From assembly GCA_937981955.1 (NCBI GenBank), contig CALJNA010000031.1, forward strand, positions 1-64,000: 64,000 bases of DNA, given 5' to 3'. Origin of the DNA: an uncultured Granulosicoccaceae bacterium. Lineage in GTDB: Bacteria > Pseudomonadota > Gammaproteobacteria > Granulosicoccales > Granulosicoccaceae. Made by a program: the position numbers and the translations under genes. The notes beneath the pieces were generated by a model that did not search any database, had not been told where the DNA came from, and saw nothing but the letters and a program-made list of their open reading frames with translations. Shown one piece after another: positions 16,958 through 26,395 of the stretch; positions within the stretch are counted from its first letter, which is position 1, and each line of letters begins with the position of its first letter.

Positions 16958-18340
16958 ATGCGAACATTATCGTTGTGCTCTCTTACCCTGTCTATTTCTA
17001 TGTTCTGCGGTGTTCCAGCTGCACAAACACTGAAGTCTGTCAGCAACGCAGATAACGATCTGCAAAAACACAAGCAGGTAATCGCATCCAGATTGCTCAG
17101 TTGGTCAACCGGCAACAAGGAACAAATTGACTACGTCAGCGTAGGAAGATACGCCAACTATTTTGGCTTTGTAAAAATGCGTGTATCCAGCGCACACAGT
17201 TTAAAACGTTCCGAAGCAGGACGAGAAACTCTATCGGTATTAACAGAGTCTCAGCGCAGCAGCCTGTTCAAACAGTTGAATGCACAAAGTCCTCTCATAA
17301 AAGAAACGCATTCCAAACGTTTGCAGGCCAACGACTTTCTCAACGAACTGCTTAACGGACAGCGGGGCAATCAGGATCGGCAAATTTTTATCGAACTCGC
17401 GAAGCTATATGCAATAAATGAAGCGAAGCTGGGTATGGTGCTGGCTAAGGGCTTTTCAGAAATTATCGGCACGTTAACACCTCAGCAAATGGCATTACTA
17501 GTTGAGATTCGTCAAAAACACACGTCTGGACAAGCTGGCAAAGTGAGTGTAAACATCGACGAGTTAAAAAAACTGCCGCGAGGTCAAAAACAGGAAGCGT
17601 TTAATCTGGCAGCAAGACTGCTTAGCTGGACCACCGGAAATCTTGAAGATTTTGCTTATGAGACAATCGGCAAACCCAGTCAGCATTTTGGTTTTGTCAG
17701 CATGCGAATCGAATCAAACCATGGGGTGAAACGAGGAGTGCTGGCAAATGAAGTAGTTTCCTATCTAACTGAAGATCAACACGCACAGTTGGTAAAGGCT
17801 GCTAAAACAGACGCGATAAATTTGCACGCCTACCTCATTGTGCGAGAGAAATTCCTGAAATCACTTTCCTCATGGCGACAAAGCAACGTTACTGACAACG
17901 CAGAACTTCATGCTTTAGCAGCAGAAATGGCATTACTCGAGTCGCAAATGTCCTGGGACCAGGCTATTGCAATGAAACAGATACTAGACACTTTCAGCAT
18001 TAGTCAAACCGATCAGTTAATTCAACTCCGAAACAAATACGTTACCTTACAAAGCGCTACGGGTGCCGAGCTATATCAACAATGTTCAGCTTGCCATCGT
18101 AATAGTCAGGTAGCCCCTGACCTTACATCGATCGTGAACCGCCCTGTGGCTATCACCAACTATAACTACTCACCAGCAATGATCAGATTTGCCAAGAAAA
18201 ACCTTGTATGGAGCACAGAACTGCTAAGTCTTTTTTTAACCAATCCTCAGCAATATATTCCAGGCACAACAATGAGCTTCAAGGGAATTGATGATCACGC
18301 GTCGCTTCAATCGTTGATTGAATATTTGAACAAACAGTAG
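16958..18340 (+). CDS. Periplasmic cytochrome c with a duplicated N-terminal domain (unrecognised family)
   Basis: A signal peptide (about 1-22, cleaved near PAAQ) sends this 460-residue protein to the periplasm. Two similar units follow, about 175 residues apart: LLSWSTGN at 46 with HFGFVKMR-like YFGFVKMR, and LLSWTTGN at 221 with HFGFVSMR. Each continues to a conserved LTESQ/LTEDQ. The C-terminal domain is a class I cytochrome c with heme motif CSACH (376-380) and a likely distal ligand M439 (GTTMSF). The repeats are helical and glutamine-rich. I do not recognise the repeat family. No clear SD precedes the ATG. Neighbours give no obvious redox partner. Confidence 0.75.
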   Translation: MRTLSLCSLTLSISMFCGVPAAQTLKSVSNADNDLQKHKQVIASRLLSWSTGNKEQIDYVSVGRYANYFGFVKMRVSSAHSLKRSEAGRETLSVLTESQRSSLFKQLNAQSPLIKETHSKRLQANDFLNELLNGQRGNQDRQIFIELAKLYAINEAKLGMVLAKGFSEIIGTLTPQQMALLVEIRQKHTSGQAGKVSVNIDELKKLPRGQKQEAFNLAARLLSWTTGNLEDFAYETIGKPSQHFGFVSMRIESNHGVKRGVLANEVVSYLTEDQHAQLVKAAKTDAINLHAYLIVREKFLKSLSSWRQSNVTDNAELHALAAEMALLESQMSWDQAIAMKQILDTFSISQTDQLIQLRNKYVTLQSATGAELYQQCSACHRNSQVAPDLTSIVNRPVAITNYNYSPAMIRFAKKNLVWSTELLSLFLTNPQQYIPGTTMSFKGIDDHASLQSLIEYLNKQ

Positions 18341-18377
18341 AAAAGACGTCGGACACTGACTAGAAGATCTAAAGAGC

Positions 18378-20210
18378 TTAGTTGTTCTCTACGACAGCTC
18401 TTTCGTCAAACTCCAATGTGGCGATGGCCTCAGCCAAACGTTGACGCACGCGCTTAGATGGCTCAGATTTTAAAATTGAGTAAACCAACGGTTTGGCTTC
18501 TGGATGTTGTCGAATGTGCTTTCCTAAATAGCCAGCCATGGCAAAACGGGCTTTCTCTTCCGTTTCCAATTCATAAGATGTTATTAATGAACCAACTGCT
18601 AAGCTGTTAGTTGTCGATAACTCGGTTAGCGAATTGTAAATTTCGGCCCGTACTTTTCCATTGGGCTCCTGCTGTAGTTGGGTAAGCAAAACGTCGGTGG
18701 TTTCAGCCGAGCCTACGTGCGATAACGACGATGCAGCCGCCCTGCGAACTGCCACACTGGAATCCTGCAAAAGCAAGGAGACATCATTCACCAAGGATTG
18801 ATCTCGGGTATTCCCCAGTGCTGACGTATAGTCCGCACGTTGTTGCGAATCAGCTGATGCATACGCGCCGGACAACAACCTGTCCCTGATTTCTGCATAC
18901 CCATCGCTGTTAACAGCATTGAGTGTGCGACCTATACTTCCCAGTGCGAACATAGCGGTGCTGGATAGCTGCTCGTCTGAGGTGGCTACTGTGTCCCACA
19001 GAGTAGCCACGGTGGACGCTTCTGGCTCTGATACCCCAGCGAGCGCGATAATCGCTCGCAGCGTATCTCGCAACGATGCGTTCGCATCCACAATAATAGA
19101 ACTCAATGCTGCCTGAGCTTCCTTTGTACCGGCCAATTCCAAAGCTAAGAAGAGATCGGCTATGGTTCGATCAGTGTATGACTGCGACAACATGTGTTGA
19201 AGTAGCTCTGCTGCCAATGTGTTGTCCTGTAGCAAGAGGTCTCTTATTTGGTGAATATGTACCGATCGCCCACCAGACGATGTATCAAGCCCGGTAAGAG
19301 CCTGGGAGAGATGGCGACGGGCTTCCTTGGGTGACAAGCTGGGCAAAGCCTGTTTCTCGATCAAAACTTTATCTGCCAGGGAACTATGCGCAAACACCCA
19401 CTGGCTTTCATCCACCCGATGCGATGGTTTAGATTTAAGTTGTAATGACGCACGGTTACTAATTGAAATGGAAGGACCTCCGGTTTGCGGACTTTTTAGC
19501 GTCTCTTCAATGTGCATGCCGACTATCCAGTTGGAGGCCGGGTCGAAGTACACAGTTTCATCGGACAGGATCTCGGCTTCGCCCAACAACGGCTGATCAG
19601 GACTTGCACTGAATCGATGTTTCGACTTTGACCATGTGTCATCCGATACCCTGTGATATACAGCCTCATATTGGCCAGCAGAGTGTTCCTCTGTGACTAC
19701 CCAGTTCTTGCTACCCTCTTGGGTATGTACCTGGAATGTTCTAATCAGGTTCTGCAGTATTAACCGCGATTCCGCATCAACCTCTGCGGGAAATTCAAAG
19801 GTTGTGGGAACGGCTCCAAAATGGAATGTAACTCGAAACGGCGATTCGAGCCCAAGGTTGTCGTTAGCATCTTCGTGTCCGGATATGGACATGCTTACGT
19901 TGGTCAGCCTCATGCCAGCTGAGGCACTAGATTCTGTTGAGCTTAGCGTCTGGAACAACAAGTCTCCGCTCATTTGAATGTTAATACGCTGACCAACAGC
20001 ATCGACTTCTCCCGACATATGCATAGAGGAGTTAAAGTCGAATTCATAGTTCTGACTGGTTGGCAGATCCCACCTGAGCTTCGAGGATATTTCGGCCGAT
20101 GCTTTATCAGGATCTATCGGCTCTTTGACTGTGTATAGCTTTATCAGGGCGAAATATACGATGGCGCTAAGCACAATCGCCAATAGCAACCCCATACGTT
20201 GACTAGTCAT
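18378..20210 (-). CDS. Membrane-anchored vitellogenin-N-like protein with HEAT repeats
   Basis: The 610-residue protein has one N-terminal membrane helix (about 7-26). The region 40-290 is beta-rich; LRWDLPTSQNYEFDF, ESRLILQNLIRTFQ and VTEEHSAGQYEAVY resemble the vitellogenin/lipid-transfer N-terminal beta-barrel. The rest is helical, with HEAT-like units near the end (SVAVRRAAASSLSHVGS, GKVRAEIYNSLTEL, KARFAMAGYLGKHI, KRVRQRLAEAIATL). This barrel-plus-superhelix layout is that of large lipid-transfer proteins, so a role in lipid or lipoprotein handling is suggested, but that is inference. Its start overlaps the stop of the upstream lipoprotein gene (TAATG), so the two are translationally coupled. 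Confidence 0.7.
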   Translation of the reverse strand: MTSQRMGLLLAIVLSAIVYFALIKLYTVKEPIDPDKASAEISSKLRWDLPTSQNYEFDFNSSMHMSGEVDAVGQRINIQMSGDLLFQTLSSTESSASAGMRLTNVSMSISGHEDANDNLGLESPFRVTFHFGAVPTTFEFPAEVDAESRLILQNLIRTFQVHTQEGSKNWVVTEEHSAGQYEAVYHRVSDDTWSKSKHRFSASPDQPLLGEAEILSDETVYFDPASNWIVGMHIEETLKSPQTGGPSISISNRASLQLKSKPSHRVDESQWVFAHSSLADKVLIEKQALPSLSPKEARRHLSQALTGLDTSSGGRSVHIHQIRDLLLQDNTLAAELLQHMLSQSYTDRTIADLFLALELAGTKEAQAALSSIIVDANASLRDTLRAIIALAGVSEPEASTVATLWDTVATSDEQLSSTAMFALGSIGRTLNAVNSDGYAEIRDRLLSGAYASADSQQRADYTSALGNTRDQSLVNDVSLLLQDSSVAVRRAAASSLSHVGSAETTDVLLTQLQQEPNGKVRAEIYNSLTELSTTNSLAVGSLITSYELETEEKARFAMAGYLGKHIRQHPEAKPLVYSILKSEPSKRVRQRLAEAIATLEFDERAVVENN

Positions 20211-22393
20211 TACGGTTGAAAATACAGTGGCTCTTGACCTTCTCTGATAACGACGTCCAGTTCTGCATTGCGTAACTCAAACAAAACATCGGACAATCTG
20301 AATGCCGCAGGAGAACTCCATAAATTCTTGGTGGCTTTGAGCTTTACAAAACCAGGACACGGAGTTTTAATAAAACCAATTTTACATGTCTTTATTTTGG
20401 GTACCGTATAGCGAGCAAACAAATTTAATTTCCCCTGTGGACCGGTGAACACAATCGTTCCTTTGGGGCCCTGACGAATGATAAACTCAACAGGGTCGTC
20501 CGATTCAGCCTGCTCTATAACTTCAATGTCCACGCCGTTGAACAACACAAACCTTGCGTCTAAAAGCGTTAAAACACCCTCAATACCCACATCAACCGGC
20601 AATCTTCGACTACCCACACTCGCGTATAAGAAGGCTTCCATATTGGCGTAAGGCCCAGCCTCCACACCCAGCTTATGGCTAGTGGCATCGCTTGATGTAA
20701 ACACAAACGGTTTAATATCTAGTCCAATATTCCCGAGTGCGTACGCACCAACACTCAATGGTATTGGACCAACGAATATTGTGCTCTCTACAATGCCCTT
20801 TTCGCGATTTGGCAGTTCTTTAGTGACCGTGAGTTGGTCTAGTCTCAATGAAACTTGCGTATCGCTGGGTACTTCAATCATCCTGGCCAGCAATTGTCCT
20901 GCATGTTTGAACTCAACTGAGAATTCAGAATTCTCGGATGCAGGTTTACCGCGGTAGTCGGGAACTAATTGAGCATCAACGTCTAGCTTCATGAAGCTGT
21001 ACTCTTTGCCAAAAATGGTCAAAGGTACATCTCCATGAATCCCCTCACGATATCCTCGATTGTCTGCGGTAGCATAACTTCCAAAATCGAGGCCAAACCC
21101 AAATGCAGAACCACCTCCCTTAGTGCTATACCCGATGCTGGTTTCCAGCGGACCAGCAGGGCGACTGAACACTGGCTCATAGCCATCAAGATCAACTGGC
21201 GGCAAAATGGTGGACTCCACTGGTGGCAAGGTAACAGTCAGTGGCATGCAAGTTTCATTGTCCTCGACAGTGGTTTCCGATAACGATTGATCAACCGGTC
21301 GGATTTTGACGCATATACTGAAACTCATGACCGCCATAGCGTCACTTTCATCTCCATCAATATTGTTAGTTGGCAGGTTGGAGAGAAATGATTTCAATGC
21401 ACGAATTGCACTAGCATTTAAATCTGGCGGGGGTCTCGTCGCAAATTCTGCATTGAGTGTAAATACCTGCCGATGCCCATATCGCATTTCATACGCAAGC
21501 TCGCTACCTAGCTTGCCGGGGATATAAAAATTCATGAAAGTGGAATGAAGCGTTACATCATCAAGCTGCACCTCTTCATCTTCAGCAATAACTCGCTGCG
21601 GATCAAAGTTTCCTAAAGGCAACCATTCTTCAATACCTTCTGAACTACCGGTTGACGGGTCTACTCCATATGCATTCACATATCGATTTGCATCTGTATT
21701 CCATAAATACAAAGGCACGTCATGTGTTGTACCAACATCTGACCTTGTCATTCGCAAGTTGGCAAACGCTTCTACTGCAATGGTTTCGTTTTCTCGCACC
21801 CCTTCAACACCAACTGTAAGCGTCGATGCTGCATCTGCGTTGTAGATATTGTCTTCAACCAGATTAACCAGATCTTCATAAGACCCTGTATTCATCTCCA
21901 AGGCAGTACGATCCAACTCCAGAGCAGAAATAAACAGGTTCGGGACCAACGGAGGCGATATAGAAATTTCTGTTAATGTGGCATTGTCTTCTTCATCGGT
22001 TTCGACAATTTCGTCGGTCGGATCAACTATGGCAACCAGATAGTAGTCTCCGGGTAGTTCAACACTAGCAGGCACATTCATTATGAATTCATATGGCCGT
22101 TCGCTTGCGTTAACATCGGTAATGACTTCTGTACCTAACGGTATTTGCCGAACTTCTGCATCCGGGTCGTCACTTTTTTCCATGACAAACAGTGATACGA
22201 ACGCTTCACCTACCGCGCGATCGCTTGTGACACTCACAGACATTTTCAGCGGATAGGATATTTCCGGATTACTACTAAGAACAGTGAGGGAAGACGTAGC
22301 GAGATTTATTGGCTCAGGGCTGCCTCCGCCACACGAAGCTAATAAAAGAGCAGAGAAAAAAGCCAAGATCTTCCTGGGCAGTAAATACATCAT
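20210..22393 (-). CDS. Large lipoprotein with CARDB-like domain, coupled to vitellogenin-like protein
   Basis: A 727-residue lipoprotein: the signal peptide ends in LLASCGGGS, with cysteine near residue 21. Residues about 35-150 look like a CARDB/Ig-type domain (DYYLVAIVDPTDEIVETDEEDN). The middle is beta-rich, with YSTKGGGSAFGFGLDFGSYA near 420-445. A C-terminal region contains four cysteines in a short span (CKIGF, TPCPGF and neighbours) and ends AELDVVIREGQEPLYFQP. SD AAGGA precedes the ATG. It is first in a two-gene operon; the one-base overlap with the next gene suggests matched synthesis and perhaps a complex. I recognise no whole-length family. Confidence 0.65.
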   Translation of the reverse strand: MMYLLPRKILAFFSALLLASCGGGSPEPINLATSSLTVLSSNPEISYPLKMSVSVTSDRAVGEAFVSLFVMEKSDDPDAEVRQIPLGTEVITDVNASERPYEFIMNVPASVELPGDYYLVAIVDPTDEIVETDEEDNATLTEISISPPLVPNLFISALELDRTALEMNTGSYEDLVNLVEDNIYNADAASTLTVGVEGVRENETIAVEAFANLRMTRSDVGTTHDVPLYLWNTDANRYVNAYGVDPSTGSSEGIEEWLPLGNFDPQRVIAEDEEVQLDDVTLHSTFMNFYIPGKLGSELAYEMRYGHRQVFTLNAEFATRPPPDLNASAIRALKSFLSNLPTNNIDGDESDAMAVMSFSICVKIRPVDQSLSETTVEDNETCMPLTVTLPPVESTILPPVDLDGYEPVFSRPAGPLETSIGYSTKGGGSAFGFGLDFGSYATADNRGYREGIHGDVPLTIFGKEYSFMKLDVDAQLVPDYRGKPASENSEFSVEFKHAGQLLARMIEVPSDTQVSLRLDQLTVTKELPNREKGIVESTIFVGPIPLSVGAYALGNIGLDIKPFVFTSSDATSHKLGVEAGPYANMEAFLYASVGSRRLPVDVGIEGVLTLLDARFVLFNGVDIEVIEQAESDDPVEFIIRQGPKGTIVFTGPQGKLNLFARYTVPKIKTCKIGFIKTPCPGFVKLKATKNLWSSPAAFRLSDVLFELRNAELDVVIREGQEPLYFQP

Positions 22394-23059
22394 GAATATT
22401 CCTTACAGCTTGAATTTTCATTTACTGAGATAAATCGACATAGCATTACTCAACAATTAAGTAAGTTATGTGGACTTATCTTCCATTCCGATAATCATTG
22501 CACAGCGAAATTAATAAATGCAATGGTCTATTGCAATGAATTGAATTGCTTTGAGAATTGAATAGCTTTGATGAGCACAATTCGTATTAAGCATATTGGG
22601 TGAAATTTAAGCTGACTAAAATTTGAGAGGACAACGCCGGGAAGGCCTGGGTTTCAGTCGATACACAGTGTGTTGATCAAGAAGCCCGTTCGCCAGCGTC
22701 AATGTCTGAAAACCAACCGGTTCAGTGCCGAAATAAATCTCTCAGAATCATCAACAGACATCGGTCTTGCAAAAATATCAGTTGCGCAATCGATTGAGCG
22801 CGATTAGCGTACAGCTGTTGTAATTGGATCCCAAATTTGCAATTATTGGTCTCATACATCAATATATCGAGAAGAAAAAGCCGTATTTGAGATTTTTGGG
22901 ATCCCAAACTAGCGGAAATATGTACTGACAGCCATCGTCAGACCGCGCAACGCCATCCAGATCTGCACAGCGATTCGTACCAAATCGACAATGCTGAAGC
23001 GATGACAAGAACGTGGGGGAGACATTAGGAACGCATCTGACTACCAGAGGAGAAAGCTG
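22394..23059. other. Long gene-poor intergenic region with two palindromes
   Basis: 666 bp separate the divergent lipoprotein and TRAP receptor genes, much longer than other gaps here. The left third is AT-rich. It holds a perfect inverted repeat TGCAAT-GGTCT-ATTGCA (22519-22535) and a 14-bp perfect palindrome TTTGGGATCCCAAA (22895-22908), with a related GGATCCCAAA at 22826. I find no convincing coding frame, tRNA or terminator. Promoters for both flanking genes should lie here. It could also be the remnant of a lost gene. Confidence 0.5.
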
Positions 23060-24079
23060 ATGCAATTCAGAAAAATGTTAAGGGTCGCTGCAATACCGCT
23101 GATGTTTGCCGGCGCAGCTCAAAGCACAAGCGCGGAAGAATTGTCTGTCGCGACTTTCGTACCACCAAGTCATGAAACCGTAACCGGTGCGCTTGCCTGG
23201 TTCGACAAAGAGATCACCGAGCGATCAAACGGCACACTGACCATGAAACTTTATCCAGCCGGCCAGTTGGGTGCTGGTGTCCCGCAACAATACAAACGCG
23301 CAGTCGAAGGTGTGGCAGATATAACCTTTGGTGTTGCTGCAGCAACAGCCACCCTGTTTCCGAAAACTCTGCTGGCGATACCGCCAGGCAAGTCCATAGA
23401 TGCAATGGACTCCACCGAGCGTTTGTGGGCGGTGTATGACGACTATCTGGCTGACGAATGGTCCGAAGTAAAGGTTCTCGCACTTGCAAACCCCGCTGGC
23501 GGAATGATCATAGCCACAAGAGACATGTCTACCATTGAAGGTATGAAGGGTGCCAAGCTCGTTCCGTTTGCATCGATGACCACGCCCGTTATCCAGGGCA
23601 TGGGCGCAGTGCCGGTGCAAATGGATCCAACTGAACACTACACGGGTCTGAGTACAGGAACAATCGACGGTGCGATTTCGTCGATAAATAACATCATGCC
23701 ACCGTGGAATCTGGATGAGGTGGCCGACTATGCCATTCTTAACACGCCAGCTACATTCAACGTTGTATTCTTTGTGATGAACAAAGAACGTTATGAAGGT
23801 TTGAGCGATGAACATCGCGCGATACTTGACGAAATTTCAGGCTTGCCTTTTTCACTCGAACTGGCACGTGCATTTCATCTTGCTGACGAAGCTGCACTCG
23901 AATGGGCCAAAGAGCAGCAGGCAGCGGGTGAACTGAATGTCGAGTGGATTATTGTTTCAGACGAGGAACGGGCAAAAATGGAGGCCGCTGCTGCAGCCGG
24001 CATGGAGCAGATATATAAAGACTACGCAGATCGCGGCATTCCAAATGCGAAAGAAATCTACGAAGCAATAAATAGGTAA
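23060..24079 (+). CDS. TRAP transporter solute-binding protein (DctP family)
   Basis: This periplasmic receptor delivers an organic acid or similar solute to a TRAP permease. A signal peptide (1-25, ending TSAEE) precedes a 314-residue mature domain. Typical DctP-family phrases are LYPAGQLGAGVPQQYKRAVEG, DITFGVAAATATLFP, MKGAKLVPFASMTTPVIQGMGAVPVQM and YTGLSTGTIDGAISSINN. SD AGAGGAG is strong. No dctQ or dctM membrane subunit lies on either side, so it is an orphan receptor in this window. The ligand cannot be named from sequence alone. Confidence 0.9.
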   Translation: MQFRKMLRVAAIPLMFAGAAQSTSAEELSVATFVPPSHETVTGALAWFDKEITERSNGTLTMKLYPAGQLGAGVPQQYKRAVEGVADITFGVAAATATLFPKTLLAIPPGKSIDAMDSTERLWAVYDDYLADEWSEVKVLALANPAGGMIIATRDMSTIEGMKGAKLVPFASMTTPVIQGMGAVPVQMDPTEHYTGLSTGTIDGAISSINNIMPPWNLDEVADYAILNTPATFNVVFFVMNKERYEGLSDEHRAILDEISGLPFSLELARAFHLADEAALEWAKEQQAAGELNVEWIIVSDEERAKMEAAAAAGMEQIYKDYADRGIPNAKEIYEAINR

Positions 24080-24088
24080 TGCTATTAA

Positions 24089-24111
24089 GGTCGGGGCACT
24101 ACGCCCCGGCC
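24089..24111 (+). terminator. GC-rich hairpin after TRAP receptor gene
   Basis: GGTCGGGGC (24089-24097), loop 24098-24102, GCCCCGGCC (24103-24111), with one G-U pair. There is no U-tract on either strand. It sits between convergent genes and may act as a weak terminator or RNA 3' end protector. Confidence 0.5.
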
Positions 24112-24120
24112 TGCATCATG

Positions 24121-24663
24121 TCATTCGGCAGACACATCGACCAGAACCCGACCATTATTTTCAATCTGGTATGCCCACAACACAGACGACCCGGACAAAC
24201 GGGGAACCAGATTAAGCGTTAACGCATCCCCGCTTGAAAGCTCACTCAATTCATCTCTTTGCTGTGCAGTAATACGTACACCTCGCGATTTATTTTCACT
24301 GGTGTACCAAAGATAATGTTTGGGCGTACCAATACCAGAGACTTCAGATAGTGATTTAAATTCACCTTCCCGACTCACCATTTCAGACAACACGGGCTCA
24401 CCGTTGTTTTGTTTGCGTTCAGCATGAAAGTAAACAAACAAGCCAATGATCAACATTATTACCGGTAGCGCAACCAGCACAGAATGAATGCGATTTTTTT
24501 CACCGGGTTGGGGCAAAGGAATGTTCTGCTCTGATGCCAGATGCTTTTTATCAGGCCATGCCCGACGCTGTTCAGGTCGACGATGTTGTTCATCTTTGCC
24601 TATGCGGCGTATAGGAGATGCAGCGTTTGCACTCACAGGCTTGTTGTCAGAGCGATCACTCAA
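24121..24663 (-). CDS. Hypothetical single-pass membrane protein downstream of yicC
   Basis: About 180 residues from a TTG start that overlaps the yicC stop (TTGAGTGA), with an AGGTG SD eight bases upstream. A basic, polar N-terminal half (about 1-60) precedes one membrane helix (HSVLVALPVIMLIIGLFVYF). A C-terminal soluble domain of about 100 residues follows, rich in Glu and Ser. The overlap implies coupling to yicC. The family is unknown to me. A longer frame upstream to 24693 would overlap yicC further and is not preferred. Confidence 0.55.
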   Translation of the reverse strand: MSDRSDNKPVSANAASPIRRIGKDEQHRRPEQRRAWPDKKHLASEQNIPLPQPGEKNRIHSVLVALPVIMLIIGLFVYFHAERKQNNGEPVLSEMVSREGEFKSLSEVSGIGTPKHYLWYTSENKSRGVRITAQQRDELSELSSGDALTLNLVPRLSGSSVLWAYQIENNGRVLVDVSAE

Positions 24664-25519
24664 TGTTCTGCACCTGCTCGCGCATCTGCTCAATCAACAC
24701 TTTTAAATCAACGGCTGCACCAGTGGTATCCAGATCGCTCGCTTTCGATCCGATCGTGTTCGCTTCACGATTGAATTCCTGCATCAAAAAATCGAGCCGT
24801 CGACCAATGGGCCCACTGCGTTTCAGTGCCTTATTAAATTCAGACACATGCGCACTGAGCCGGTCAAGCTCTTCATCGATGTCAAGTCGTTGAGCCACAA
24901 ACACCAGCTCTTGTTCCAGACGTTGCTCATTGTGTTCAATATCCAGTTCATTAAGCTTAGCGACCAGTTTTTCACGCTGTCGTGCTACAACTTCAGGTCG
25001 GTGTTGTTTTAGTTGATTCAGGCAGTCGGTTATTTTCTCGGTGCGCTCAAGCAACATATACATGGTTTTCTCACCTTCTCGCGACCGGGTGTCGATTAAA
25101 TCATCAATAGCTGCGTCCAGACATTCCATGGTTTGTTTAGACAACACATCTTGCTGATCATCACTGGCGACTACTCCTGGCCATTGAATCACCTTGAGAG
25201 GGTCAACCGGTGAGGTATCGGGAAAGGCATCGCGAACCTGCTGGACAGCGCCTGCCAGGGACGCCAAAGCCTGCTTATCCAGCACCAGACCAGATAAGGC
25301 CTGTTGGCCAGCGCGCAATCGCAGCGTGGCTTCAACTTTTCCCCGACTTAACTGTTTTCCGATACGTGCCCGAACCTGCGGCTCAAGACCACGCAGTTCT
25401 TCGGGCATGCGAACACTGACCTCCAGATAACGTTGATTGACCGATCTTAACTCCCAGGTGAGTTCACCCGAATCGGTGTCTAGCGTTTTTCGGCCAAAGC
25501 CCGTCATACTCTTCAGCAT
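24656..25519 (-). CDS. yicC: YicC family endoribonuclease
   Basis: YicC-family proteins are cytoplasmic RNases; in Escherichia coli the protein has been linked to small-RNA decay. The 287-residue product has the family N-terminus [33 protein letters not shown], the [10 protein letters not shown] strand, and the C-terminal DUF1732 region ending [25 protein letters not shown] and [19 protein letters not shown]-like residues. It is divergent from rph, a common gammaproteobacterial arrangement. The start at 25519 is the usual family start. Confidence 0.95.
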   Translation of the reverse strand: MLKSMTGFGRKTLDTDSGELTWELRSVNQRYLEVSVRMPEELRGLEPQVRARIGKQLSRGKVEATLRLRAGQQALSGLVLDKQALASLAGAVQQVRDAFPDTSPVDPLKVIQWPGVVASDDQQDVLSKQTMECLDAAIDDLIDTRSREGEKTMYMLLERTEKITDCLNQLKQHRPEVVARQREKLVAKLNELDIEHNEQRLEQELVFVAQRLDIDEELDRLSAHVSEFNKALKRSGPIGRRLDFLMQEFNREANTIGSKASDLDTTGAAVDLKVLIEQMREQVQNIE

Positions 25520-25632
25520 GGAATAATCCTGTTTGCTTGTTTGCGGTGTATCAAATCGCCAGTGCAGGTATACTCTGCCGCCCTGTTGTGTTGTTCACAC
25601 AGGGAAACATCCATAAAACCCAAGGACCTGCC

Positions 25633-26352
25633 ATGCGACCCAGTGGTCGAGCAATAGATGAATTGCGCAACGTCGTCATCACGAGACGATACACCAAGCA
25701 CGCAGCCGGATCGACGTTGATCGAATGTGGCGACACGAAAGTTATCTGTACCGCGAGTATCGAAGAACGCACACCACCATGGCTCAAGGGCAAAGGCAGC
25801 GGCTGGGTCACCGCCGAATACGGCATGCTTCCTGGCGCAACTAACACACGCGCCAGACGAGAAGCGGCCAGTGGCAAACAGTCCGGCCGTACACAGGAAA
25901 TTCAGCGCTTGATCGGACGCTCGCTGCGGGCCGCGGTCGACTTGACGGCACTGGGTGAGCGCAGCGTTACCGTGGATTGCGATGTTATTCAAGCTGATGG
26001 AGGCACCCGCACAGCTTCTATAACCGGTGCGTTTGTCGCACTATCTGATGCCATGCAATCCTTGCTCGACGCAGGTGCAATAAAACAAAACCCGATTCAC
26101 GGCATGATTGCCGCCACCTCAGTAGGCATCTACAACGGCAAAGCGGTACTCGATCTGGACTATGCCGAAGATTCAACAGCCGAAACCGATATGAACGTTG
26201 TGATGAATGACGCCGGCGGCTTTATTGAAATTCAAGGCACGGCCGAGGGTCATGCGTTTCGCGACGAAGAACTGGCCAGCATGCTTGCTCTGGCTCGATC
26301 AGGCATTACGTCTCTGATTGAAAAACAAACCGAGGCGCTGAATCAGGCGTAG
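25633..26352 (+). CDS. rph: Ribonuclease PH
   Basis: RNase PH is a phosphate-dependent 3'-5' exonuclease that trims tRNA precursors and degrades structured RNA. The protein starts [12 protein letters not shown] at 25633, the canonical family start; a longer upstream frame is ignored. Key motifs: [61 protein letters not shown], and [23 protein letters not shown], with the phosphate-binding arginines. The 239-residue length is standard. rdgB follows 43 bp later, the usual rph-rdgB order. Confidence 0.97.
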   Translation: MRPSGRAIDELRNVVITRRYTKHAAGSTLIECGDTKVICTASIEERTPPWLKGKGSGWVTAEYGMLPGATNTRARREAASGKQSGRTQEIQRLIGRSLRAAVDLTALGERSVTVDCDVIQADGGTRTASITGAFVALSDAMQSLLDAGAIKQNPIHGMIAATSVGIYNGKAVLDLDYAEDSTAETDMNVVMNDAGGFIEIQGTAEGHAFRDEELASMLALARSGITSLIEKQTEALNQA

Positions 26353-26395
26353 ACATTTAAGTAATGTTGCTGACACCAGCGCCAACGGATGAGCG

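Noticed and set aside
22722-23065. Short minus-strand frames in the 666-bp gap
   Set aside because: No SD, no recognisable motifs and atypical composition.
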